Position numbers and translations under genes: made by a program. Positions 1-6,686 of a stretch of DNA of 24,350 nt are shown piece by piece. The number at the start of each line of letters is the position of its first letter. The first letter of the stretch is position 1. The notes under the pieces were generated by a model. The model had not been told where the DNA came from and did no database searches. It worked only from the letters and a program-made list of their open reading frames with translations. Source of the stretch: JBCDIQ01 sp039024295 (GTDB taxonomy: Bacteria > Bacteroidota > Bacteroidia > J057); assembly GCA_039024295.1 (NCBI GenBank), contig JBCDIQ010000035.1, forward strand, positions 1 to 24,350, given 5' to 3'.

Positions 1-1471
1 CCAGGTCAATGGAGAGTACAATAACTTCCAAATCATCTCCGACATTCACATAGTCCTTAGGCGTATTGAACTTCTTGGTCCAGGAAAGATCAGAGATGTG
101 TACCAGCCCGTCTACTCCTTCTTCGAGTTCAACGAAGAGACCGTAATTGGTCATGTTGCGAACGATACCTTTATGGCGGCTCTCAACGGGGTATTTAACC
201 GGTACAAGTGACCATGGGTCGGTGGTCAACTGCTTGAGGCCGAGAGACATTTTGCGGTCTTCGCGGTCTACATTCAGCACGATTGCTTCGAGCTCTTGTC
301 CAACTTCAAAGGAATCATTAGGATTCTTTGAATGCTGTGACCAGCTCATTTCGCTGGTGTGAATCAACCCTTCTACCCCAGGAATGATTTCGAGGAATAC
401 CCCATAGTCTGCGACCGTTACTACGCGGCCTTTGACTTTGGTACCTTCCACAATATTTTCAGGCAGCGACTCCCAGGGGTGTGGGGTAAGCTGCTTCATG
501 CCCAAGCTGATACGCTTTTTCTCATCATCGAAATCCAATACAACGATGTTGACTTTTTCGTCCAGTTCAAGCACTTCTTCTGGGTGGTTGATACGTCCCC
601 AGGAAATATCAGTGATGTGCAACAATCCGTCTACCCCACCAAGGTCGATGAATACCCCAAAATTGGTCATGTTTTTGACCGTACCTTCGAGTACCTGGCC
701 TTTTTCGAGGTTGCTCAGGATTTCTTTGCGTTGCTCCTCGAGTTTCTCTTCGATTAGCACCTTGTGTGAAACTACCACGTTCTCGTATGCGTGGTTGACT
801 TTCACAACTTTAAATTCCATGGTTCGGCCTACGTAAGCATCAAAGTCACGTACGGGCTTAACATCTATTTGAGAGCCAGGTAAGAACGCTTCGATTGCTC
901 CTTCAATATCCACCACAAAACCACCTTTGGTACGGCGGTCCACAAATCCTTCCAGCACGAGGTCTTCTTCCATGGACTTGAGGATGCGCTCCCAAGAGCG
1001 AAGGCTTTTAGCCCGCTTACGAGACAATAGCAACTGCCCGTGAGCGTCCTCTACATTTTCGATAAATACTTCAATTTCGTCTCCGGGTTTGAGGTCCGGG
1101 GTATCCCGGAATTCAGAATTGGGCACGATCCCCTCAGATTTGAAGCCGATGTTCAGGATGGTTTCCTTTTCACCAATGCTTACTATTTTTCCGTGGACGA
1201 TCTGATTTTCCTCGAAGGTGCGCAAGGTGCTGTCATACAGCACTTCCATTCTTTTGCGTTCTTCTTCGGAATAATCTTCTTCGTCTTCCCAAAAGTCCTC
1301 ATCTTCATCATCAGCCGTGTTGATAATTTCGGCCATGTCCACCGGCTGAGCATCAGCATCGGTGTCCCCGGATTCGTTCGTAGGAGTGGCAGTCGCCTCA
1401 TCCGCAACCTGTTGGGCTACCTGAGGTTCTGCAGTTTCTTGAGTAATTTCTTTGTTTTCTTCTTCTGTCAT
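1..1471 (-). CDS. rpsA: 30S ribosomal protein S1 (partial, C-terminus outside window)
   Basis: Ribosomal protein bS1 binds mRNA on the 30S subunit and helps initiation. Reading back from the ATG at 1471, about 490 codons are open to the window edge. An acidic leader of about 85 residues (many Glu/Asp, including DEDEDFWEDEED) is followed by successive S1 (OB-fold) repeats. Those I can read begin near VHGKIVSIGEK, LEGFVDRRTKGGFVV, LEGTVKNMTNFGVF, KGRVVTVADYGVF and KGIVRNMTNYGLF, with typical VDGLLHITDISW or VDGLVHISDLSW ends. The fifth repeat is nearly complete; a sixth would lie outside. A strong Shine-Dalgarno (AAAGGAGA, 1480-1487) precedes the ATG, unlike any other gene here. A Bacteroidota promoter lies just upstream. 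Identification is secure; only the C-terminus is unseen. Confidence 0.96.
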   Translation of the reverse strand, partial: MTEEENKEITQETAEPQVAQQVADEATATPTNESGDTDADAQPVDMAEIINTADDEDEDFWEDEEDYSEEERKRMEVLYDSTLRTFEENQIVHGKIVSIGEKETILNIGFKSEGIVPNSEFRDTPDLKPGDEIEVFIENVEDAHGQLLLSRKRAKSLRSWERILKSMEEDLVLEGFVDRRTKGGFVVDIEGAIEAFLPGSQIDVKPVRDFDAYVGRTMEFKVVKVNHAYENVVVSHKVLIEEKLEEQRKEILSNLEKGQVLEGTVKNMTNFGVFIDLGGVDGLLHITDISWGRINHPEEVLELDEKVNIVVLDFDDEKKRISLGMKQLTPHPWESLPENIVEGTKVKGRVVTVADYGVFLEIIPGVEGLIHTSEMSWSQHSKNPNDSFEVGQELEAIVLNVDREDRKMSLGLKQLTTDPWSLVPVKYPVESRHKGIVRNMTNYGLFVELEEGVDGLVHISDLSWTKKFNTPKDYVNVGDDLEVIVLSIDL

Positions 1472-1479
1472 GAAATGGG

Positions 1480-1487
1480 TCTCCTTT
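1480..1487 (-). promoter_or_regulatory. Shine-Dalgarno of rpsA
   Basis: On the minus strand AAAGGAGA lies about 8-9 nt before the rpsA ATG. It pairs with the CCUCC core of 16S rRNA. No comparable purine-rich element precedes the other genes in the window, so this one may be functionally special. Confidence 0.75.
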
Positions 1488-1521
1488 CCCTTCCAAAACC
1501 TCCTAGTTTTAGAAGTGAGCG

Positions 1522-1554
1522 CAAAGATACAGATATAATCCCTTTAAATGCAAA
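1522..1554 (-). promoter_or_regulatory. rpsA promoter (Bacteroidota type)
   Basis: On the minus strand the -7 element TATCTTTG (1522-1529) fits TAnnTTTG exactly. A TTTG (-33 element) at 1551-1554 lies 21 nt upstream. Transcription would start near 1515, giving a leader of about 45 nt that contains the Shine-Dalgarno. Confidence 0.7.
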
Positions 1555-1613
1555 GGCTTAGCACCCATTTCTACAAAAGGAAGAAAAGTAATTTATAAAT
1601 TCCTCTCTTAACA

Positions 1614-1640
1614 AAGAAAAAGCCGCTTAATGAAGCGGCT
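1614..1640 (-). terminator. Intrinsic terminator of the OmpA-like/TPR gene
   Basis: An 8-bp perfect stem (AGCCGCTT, 1621-1628, with AAGCGGCT, 1633-1640) and a 4-nt loop is followed on the minus strand by a T-rich run (1613-1620). It lies about 30 nt after the stop codon at 1672. Confidence 0.85.
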
Positions 1641-1671
1641 CGGGTCTTTTATAAGGTAACAAAGGCCATCC

Positions 1672-3627
1672 TTATTCCCGGTACTTGTCATACTTAGGGT
1701 CTTCAGAGACAACGGAAAAGATAGGGTTGTTCAGAATCATCTTTTTGTAGGAAGGAGAAATCGCGATCGCTTTATCCAGGTACCTCACAGACTCAGAAGT
1801 CAGGCCACGGTATGCATAAATGGTCGCAAGGTTGAAGTATGCCTCTCCCAGGTTAGGATCAGCTTCAATCGCTTTTTCAAAATTCTGTGAAGCTTCGGTA
1901 AACATGTTGGTCTTGAGCATGGCAACCCCCTGGTTGTTCAGGTTTGCTGGAGTGGCCGCATTGCCCTCCAATAGCATGTTATATTCGATGAGTGCCCCTG
2001 AGATAAACCCAAGCTTATCCATCAATACGGCACGATTGAAGAAAAGGCCACGATCACCTGGGTTATTTTGCACCACCTTGGAGTACTCATTGTAGATTTT
2101 CATCTTTTCCTCCTGTGAGGCGGCATCGGCGAATAAAATCTTGTATCCTTGAAGTGCAGCAGCTACCCGCTCATTCTTAGGATCAAGCTCCTGTGCTTTT
2201 TCTAAATCAGCAATGGCCTTGTCATAATTTTTATCTGCAACAGCATAAGTCGCACGAAGGGCATACAAATTTGCCGAAGCTTTCTTTTGGAGTATCTGCT
2301 CCAGGGTAGTCAGGTTGTCTTCATTTGAAGCTCCCTGGGCATATGGACGCGCAACAAATTCTGTCTTTGCTACATTTTTCAAATCAGTCGAGTAGATGGG
2401 CAAAGCGGTAGAATAGCGCTCCAAAACTTTCTCATCACCCTTATAAACAAAGTCTACCTTGATATAGGTATGACGGGTGCGAATCAGTACTTCTTCAACC
2501 AACTGCTCCCAAAAAGGGACCAACCGCAGCTTCGCCTCTTTGTCGTCATTAGGAATGTCTTCCCGTACAATTGCGATTACCTGGTCTTTCTCTTCAGAAG
2601 TCAGGCTTGAACGTTGAGTCAGTTCTTCAACACGGAGCCAGTCTTCTCCTCCACCTGCATATGATAAGGTTAGGTCCTGACGGTCAGCGTTAAGTTCGGC
2701 CAAACGATCGTGAATTACCTTGGCACGGATGTCAGCAAGTTCAATGTTACGGCTTTCAACCCCTCCAGGAGAGGCAAATCCTTTGATGCTAACAGACTTC
2801 GCCTGATACCCCATGCCTTCGAATTGCTCCAGGTAACTCTGAACACCAATGGCCAACAATGAGTCTGCAAAGGTGTACTCACTCTCGGGGAAGATGATGT
2901 CCATGGTCGCGGTGAACCCTCCATAAACAAACTTTTGGGCCTTCAGCTGTAAATCAGGCAGTTCGATGACCGACTGAAGACGGGTGTTTTCAAATGGCTT
3001 TGCTGTACAGCACGCAGGTTCAGCAATACCAAATGGTTTCTCTTCAGACTGGCAGTAATATTTCTTTAGGTCGCCGAGGTTATTGTATTTGGCGATTGAG
3101 AAAGAAAGTAAAATCTGCTTTCCAGCCACTTCCTTGCCATCAAGTGGAACCTTGTAGTAAAAGAATGGCTTACGGTTGGCGATATAGTACTCCCGGTCTA
3201 CCACAAGGGTGCCAACGCTACCAGCAGTATCTTTTTCAAGTGACCTTACCATATCAGCAGCCCGGTAGCGTACATGAACCTGAACCGCAACCCCTTTGTC
3301 CAATAAGGTGGGATAATTTAAGTCGTCTTTTAACCTAAACAAGAGGCTATCTCCCTTGACTTCAAACTGGCCTGGTTCCAGATAATAATAATCGAAGTCG
3401 GTATTATCATATTTACTTACCTGTAATTTGTAAGGACTGGTATTGCTCTCAATGAGTTTATTCACCTTCTCGGTGAAGCTCTCACAGTCGTTTACATAAC
3501 TTTCTCCGCGGTACTTAACCTTATTGATAAATCCTTCTGGCTTGCAGGAAACGAGGATTGTTGCGGTAAGTAGGAGGGTAAAAGTGGAAAGGGCGTTCAG
3601 ACGAAGTACTCTGAAAGGGACTTTCAT
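1672..3627 (-). CDS. OmpA-like domain / TPR repeat lipoprotein
   Basis: Probable envelope lipoprotein of 651 residues. I chose the ATG at 3627 rather than the upstream extension to 3840 because it starts a clear lipoprotein signal, MKVPFRV...LLLTATILVSC, with lipidated Cys28, and because the extension would run over the promoter and into the divergent gene. The middle holds an OmpA-like segment (near residues 270-310: SIKGFASPGG, then N-x2-L-x2-x-RA), which in the family contacts peptidoglycan; the usual TD pair of the motif is replaced here. Residues from about 450 to 640 carry tetratricopeptide repeats (YDKAIADLEKAQELDPKN, ASQNFEKAIEADPNLGEAYF, ESVRYLDKAIAISPS). The N-terminal 200 residues match nothing I recognise. 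Monocistronic, with its own promoter and terminator. Likely a scaffold or envelope-anchoring protein; partner unknown. Confidence 0.8.
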   Translation of the reverse strand: MKVPFRVLRLNALSTFTLLLTATILVSCKPEGFINKVKYRGESYVNDCESFTEKVNKLIESNTSPYKLQVSKYDNTDFDYYYLEPGQFEVKGDSLLFRLKDDLNYPTLLDKGVAVQVHVRYRAADMVRSLEKDTAGSVGTLVVDREYYIANRKPFFYYKVPLDGKEVAGKQILLSFSIAKYNNLGDLKKYYCQSEEKPFGIAEPACCTAKPFENTRLQSVIELPDLQLKAQKFVYGGFTATMDIIFPESEYTFADSLLAIGVQSYLEQFEGMGYQAKSVSIKGFASPGGVESRNIELADIRAKVIHDRLAELNADRQDLTLSYAGGGEDWLRVEELTQRSSLTSEEKDQVIAIVREDIPNDDKEAKLRLVPFWEQLVEEVLIRTRHTYIKVDFVYKGDEKVLERYSTALPIYSTDLKNVAKTEFVARPYAQGASNEDNLTTLEQILQKKASANLYALRATYAVADKNYDKAIADLEKAQELDPKNERVAAALQGYKILFADAASQEEKMKIYNEYSKVVQNNPGDRGLFFNRAVLMDKLGFISGALIEYNMLLEGNAATPANLNNQGVAMLKTNMFTEASQNFEKAIEADPNLGEAYFNLATIYAYRGLTSESVRYLDKAIAISPSYKKMILNNPIFSVVSEDPKYDKYRE

Positions 3628-3653
3628 GGGGAATAGGTTTGTTTGAATTTTGC

Positions 3654-3661
3654 CAAAAATA
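3654..3661 (-). promoter_or_regulatory. Candidate -7 element of the OmpA-like/TPR gene
   Basis: TATTTTTG on the minus strand fits TAnnTTTG and lies about 27 nt before the chosen ATG, supporting that start. The -33 element is poor (TTA at 22 nt), so the call is tentative. Confidence 0.4.
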
Positions 3662-3735
3662 CAAAAAAATCTTACATACGTGCTAATACTGGATAATCTG
3701 TCGGCGTTACCTTTCAAAAACCAGAAAAGCCACAC

Positions 3736-4899
3736 ATGCAGCAACCCAAACTGACCAGCAAACTTCCCGAGGTGGGAACCACCATTTTCTCCGTCATGTC
3801 GGCCCTTGCGACTGAACATAACGCGATCAATCTCTCGCAAGGATTTCCCGATTTTCCCGTTGATCAGCGATTAAGGGATCGGGTCGCCTACCATATTGCC
3901 AATGGGGCCAACCAATATGCGCCTATGCCAGGCCTTCCCAGGCTGCGTAACGCCATTAGCAAGTGGGTCAATGACTTATATGACCATGCCTACGACCCCG
4001 CTTCGGAAATTACCGTGACAAGTGGTGCCACAGAGGCCATCTTCAATTCTGTCATGGCCCTGGTCCAGCCTGGGGATGAAGTGGTGGTGCTGGAGCCGGC
4101 CTATGATGCCTACCTGCCTGCCATTCGTATGTGTGGCGGGATACCTCGCAGTGTCCCATTGGTGTATCCGGATTATCATATTCCATGGGACAAGGTCCGG
4201 GCAATGGTCAATGAGCGTACCCGCGTGCTGATGCTCAACTTCCCCCACAATCCCACAGGAGCCATTTTGCAGGAGGAAGATATCCGACAGCTTAAGGAGC
4301 TCGTTCAACAATACCCCATTTACCTGATCAGTGATGAAGTATGGGAACACAGGGTATTTGATGGGCATCAACACCTGAGTATATCCAGATTTCCTGAACT
4401 TGCAGCGCGCTCGTTTGTGATTTCCTCCTTTGGAAAAGCCCTGCATGCAACAGGCTGGAAGGTCGGCTATTGTTTGGCACCTGCGGCACTCACAAGAGAA
4501 TTCAGGAAGGTTCACCAGTTTGTCACTTTTAGCACAGCTACTCCTTTACAGCATGCCATCACAGACTACCTGACTGCTTATCCAGAAGAAATTAGGGGCT
4601 TACCTGTTTTTTATCAGGAAAAAAGGGACCGCTTTCTGGAACTAATGGCAGGATCGGCGTTCAACCCACTGCCTGCCCGCAGTACTTATTTTCAGCTGTT
4701 TTCTTATGCCGATAGGAGTGACAGACCCGATACAGAAATCGCCAGGGAACTGACAATCCGTTACAAGGTAGCTTCTATTCCGATCTCGGTTTTTTATCAG
4801 ACGCCAACAGACGATAAAGTTCTCCGTTTCTGTTTTGCCAAAGAGGTTCCCACCCTTGCCGCAGCGGCAGAAAAATTGAAACAGGTAGAAATCAGCTAA
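3736..4899 (+). CDS. Methionine-type aminotransferase (PLP fold type I, class I/II)
   Basis: A 387-residue PLP-dependent aminotransferase, close in length and sequence character to E. coli YbdL (methionine aminotransferase; kynurenine-oxoglutarate transaminase relatives). Such enzymes transaminate methionine and aromatic amino acids with 2-oxo acids, for example in methionine salvage. Visible landmarks: NLSQGFPDFP near the N-terminus; NQYAPMPGLPRLRNAI; TSGATEAIF; NFPHNPTGA with the substrate/PLP Asn; SDEVWEH with the PLP-ring Asp; and SSFGKALHATGWKVGY, in which Lys234 is the Schiff-base lysine. All key residues are present and the length is full. It is divergent from the OmpA-like gene and converges on the DUF3109 gene with a 12-nt gap. 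The exact substrate cannot be settled from sequence. Confidence 0.9.
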   Translation: MQQPKLTSKLPEVGTTIFSVMSALATEHNAINLSQGFPDFPVDQRLRDRVAYHIANGANQYAPMPGLPRLRNAISKWVNDLYDHAYDPASEITVTSGATEAIFNSVMALVQPGDEVVVLEPAYDAYLPAIRMCGGIPRSVPLVYPDYHIPWDKVRAMVNERTRVLMLNFPHNPTGAILQEEDIRQLKELVQQYPIYLISDEVWEHRVFDGHQHLSISRFPELAARSFVISSFGKALHATGWKVGYCLAPAALTREFRKVHQFVTFSTATPLQHAITDYLTAYPEEIRGLPVFYQEKRDRFLELMAGSAFNPLPARSTYFQLFSYADRSDRPDTEIARELTIRYKVASIPISVFYQTPTDDKVLRFCFAKEVPTLAAAAEKLKQVEIS

Positions 4900-4911
4900 A
4901 GAGTCACGGTA

Positions 4912-5523
4912 CTAGGCTTTCTCTCCCTCTTCAACAAGCTTAAATAACTCGTCCATGGCCTGATAAAAATCTTCTCCATACTTCCGGACGATAGCAGCCT
5001 TGGTGAATTCATATACTTTAACTCCCTCCACTTTGCCTTTTTGGCAAGCAGGTGAGCAGATATCCCATCTATCGTAATTCATTGCCTCCATTTTTCGAGA
5101 CTTCGTTACCCGGATGGGATACAAATGGCAGGAAATCGGTTTTTTGAAATCAATCGCTCCATCCTCGAAGGCCTGTTCAATTCCGCAGTGGGCAATTCCT
5201 GTATCATCAAACACGGCATAAGCACATTCCTTCCCTTCTACCAAAGGCGTTGAATATTCTCCCGTAAAGTCCAATACCCAATGCCCTTGCTCGGCAATGG
5301 TTCTTTTTCCTTCTTCTCGTAGGTAAGGTTCAACAACCGGATAAATTTCTTCCAGAATTTGTCGTTCCTCTCGTTCTAAGGGAGCTCCCAGTTCCCCCTC
5401 TACACAACAAGCACCTTTACACCTGGCGATATCGCATGTGAACATCTCACTGCCCAATTCGCTACTCACAATAACGTCTTCAATGATCAAGGGGGGATTG
5501 GCTCGCTTTTTCCTTCCAAACAT
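4912..5523 (-). CDS. DUF3109 family cysteine-rich protein
   Basis: A 203-residue cytoplasmic protein of the DUF3109 family, common in Bacteroidota; biochemical function not established. The cysteine layout is characteristic: Cys30, then CKGACC (Cys35, 39, 40) followed by EGELGAPLE, an ECAY motif, HCGIE, SCHLYPIR, and DICSPAC. This spacing resembles the CxxxCC proteins thought to bind zinc or an Fe-S cluster, and all the cysteines expected for that are present. The ATG at 5523 is the only good start. It lies 113 nt downstream of gpsA on the same strand, so it could be read from the plsB-gpsA transcript, but the gap holds an inverted repeat. No clear promoter of its own. Confidence 0.85.
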   Translation of the reverse strand: MFGRKKRANPPLIIEDVIVSSELGSEMFTCDIARCKGACCVEGELGAPLEREERQILEEIYPVVEPYLREEGKRTIAEQGHWVLDFTGEYSTPLVEGKECAYAVFDDTGIAHCGIEQAFEDGAIDFKKPISCHLYPIRVTKSRKMEAMNYDRWDICSPACQKGKVEGVKVYEFTKAAIVRKYGEDFYQAMDELFKLVEEGEKA

Positions 5524-5549
5524 AATTTCAGTAGTCAGTGTAAAGTGGT

Positions 5550-5627
5550 CAGTTTACAGGTTTTGGATTCGTATCTTTGATATTTTGAGCACAGCTTGAA
5601 TAACTGGAAACCGAGAACTGTAAACTG
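5550..5627. repeat. Inverted repeat in the gpsA-DUF3109 spacer
   Basis: CAGTTTACAG (5550-5559) and its exact reverse complement CTGTAAACTG (5618-5627) bracket about 58 nt. Related degenerate copies lie beside them (GTCAGTGTAAAG at about 5535, AACTGGAAACC at about 5602). The spacer looks like a small cluster of ACTGTAAACTG-type repeats rather than unique DNA. Confidence 0.55.
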
Positions 5628-5636
5628 CCAGCTTCT

Positions 5637-6686
5637 TCAAATAAATTCCACATCTTCTGTAAAGGGATATTCCATCAACAGGTTAACCCCACGAGAAGTT
5701 TCCAGATTTTTAAACAAAATACGATGGACCACTGCTGTGATGGGGGCACTGATGCCATAGGTCTGAGCCAGGGCATGAACCACGGCAGTTGTTTTAACTC
5801 CTTCGGCCACTTCTTCCATGTCAGCAATTATCTCTTCTAGGCTTTCTCCCTTTGCCAATCGGAATCCCACGGTGTAGTTTCGGCTGTATTTGCTGTAACA
5901 GGTCGCCACCAAATCTCCTACCCCTGCGATTCCCAGAAAAGCCCTGGGATCTGCCCCGAGACCTTTGCCAACATTCACTACTTCTGCCAATCCCCGACTG
6001 ATGAGCAATGCTTTGGTATTATCTCCGTAATCTAGTCCTGAGACAATCCCGGATGCAATTGCCATGATGTTTTTAAGCACTCCGGCAAGTTCAATTCCCA
6101 GCAGGTCATGGCTTGCATGTACGCGTAATCGGCTGTGACGCAATGCTGCCATTCCTTCCCGAATCACCTCCTCATATGGGCTGGCAACCACTGTGGCCGC
6201 AGGTTGGCCTTGGGCGATTTCAGATGCCAGATTGGGCCCGGAGATACATCCTATTCTTCTCACAACTGTTTCTTCCCGAATCAACTCGCTGATGGTTTTG
6301 ACGCGGCTTTTTTCGATCCGCTCCAGCGTGGCAAATTCTTCTTCATCTGATAATTCCACTGCCAGCCCTTTTGTCCCATGAATCATTTTGTGATTGGGTT
6401 TTAAAAAAGGAGATAGCTCCCGAATCATCACCAAAAAATCCTCGGAGGGTACAATGGGAAAGATCAATTCACATGCACCTGCCAGTTCGGAAAGGCTGCT
6501 GGTGAGCTTAACGTTTTCCGGCAACTCCCATCCTTTGTGCTGGCGGTTTTTTGAAATACGATCAATCACCTCTACCCGTCGTGCGTACAGCATGACCGGC
6601 ACCTTTTCGGCCAGCAAAGATGCTACAGCAGTGCCGAAGCTGCCCGCACCTATGACCCCAACCATATGTGTAGATTCAGATGACAT
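5637..6686 (-). CDS. gpsA: Glycerol-3-phosphate dehydrogenase [NAD(P)+]
   Basis: Reduces dihydroxyacetone phosphate to sn-glycerol 3-phosphate, the backbone for phospholipids; cytoplasmic. The Rossmann dinucleotide site is VGVIGAGSFGTA near the N-terminus. Further family blocks: HGTKGL, ISGPNLASEIAQGQPAATV, the catalytic-region VLKNIMAIASGI, DNTKALLISRGL, and GIAGVGDLVATCYSKYSRN. Length 349 residues, normal for the family. I start at the ATG at 6686; an in-frame TTG at 6692 and an ATG at 6665 are alternatives. The start overlaps the last 11 nt of plsB, so the two are probably translationally coupled. GpsA makes the substrate of PlsB, so order and overlap make metabolic sense. Confidence 0.95.
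   Translation of the reverse strand: MSSESTHMVGVIGAGSFGTAVASLLAEKVPVMLYARRVEVIDRISKNRQHKGWELPENVKLTSSLSELAGACELIFPIVPSEDFLVMIRELSPFLKPNHKMIHGTKGLAVELSDEEEFATLERIEKSRVKTISELIREETVVRRIGCISGPNLASEIAQGQPAATVVASPYEEVIREGMAALRHSRLRVHASHDLLGIELAGVLKNIMAIASGIVSGLDYGDNTKALLISRGLAEVVNVGKGLGADPRAFLGIAGVGDLVATCYSKYSRNYTVGFRLAKGESLEEIIADMEEVAEGVKTTAVVHALAQTYGISAPITAVVHRILFKNLETSRGVNLLMEYPFTEDVEFI

Noticed and set aside
147..1561. Plus-strand open frames at 147-362, 359-757, 432-836 and 1040-1561
   Set aside because: They are antisense to the continuous rpsA frame, whose S1 repeats are unmistakable; their translations show no family features.
3628..3840. N-terminal extension of the OmpA-like/TPR protein to 3840
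   Set aside because: It overlaps the start of the divergent aminotransferase gene and a promoter-like sequence, and would bury the lipoprotein signal inside the protein.
3976..4515. Minus-strand frame of 179 codons within the aminotransferase gene
   Set aside because: Antisense shadow of a well-conserved enzyme; no recognisable protein features.
5572..5579. TATCTTTG, an exact -7 match on the plus strand in the gpsA-DUF3109 spacer
   Set aside because: No TTG at the right distance and no plus-strand gene downstream for nearly 3 kb; probably chance within a repeat-derived spacer.
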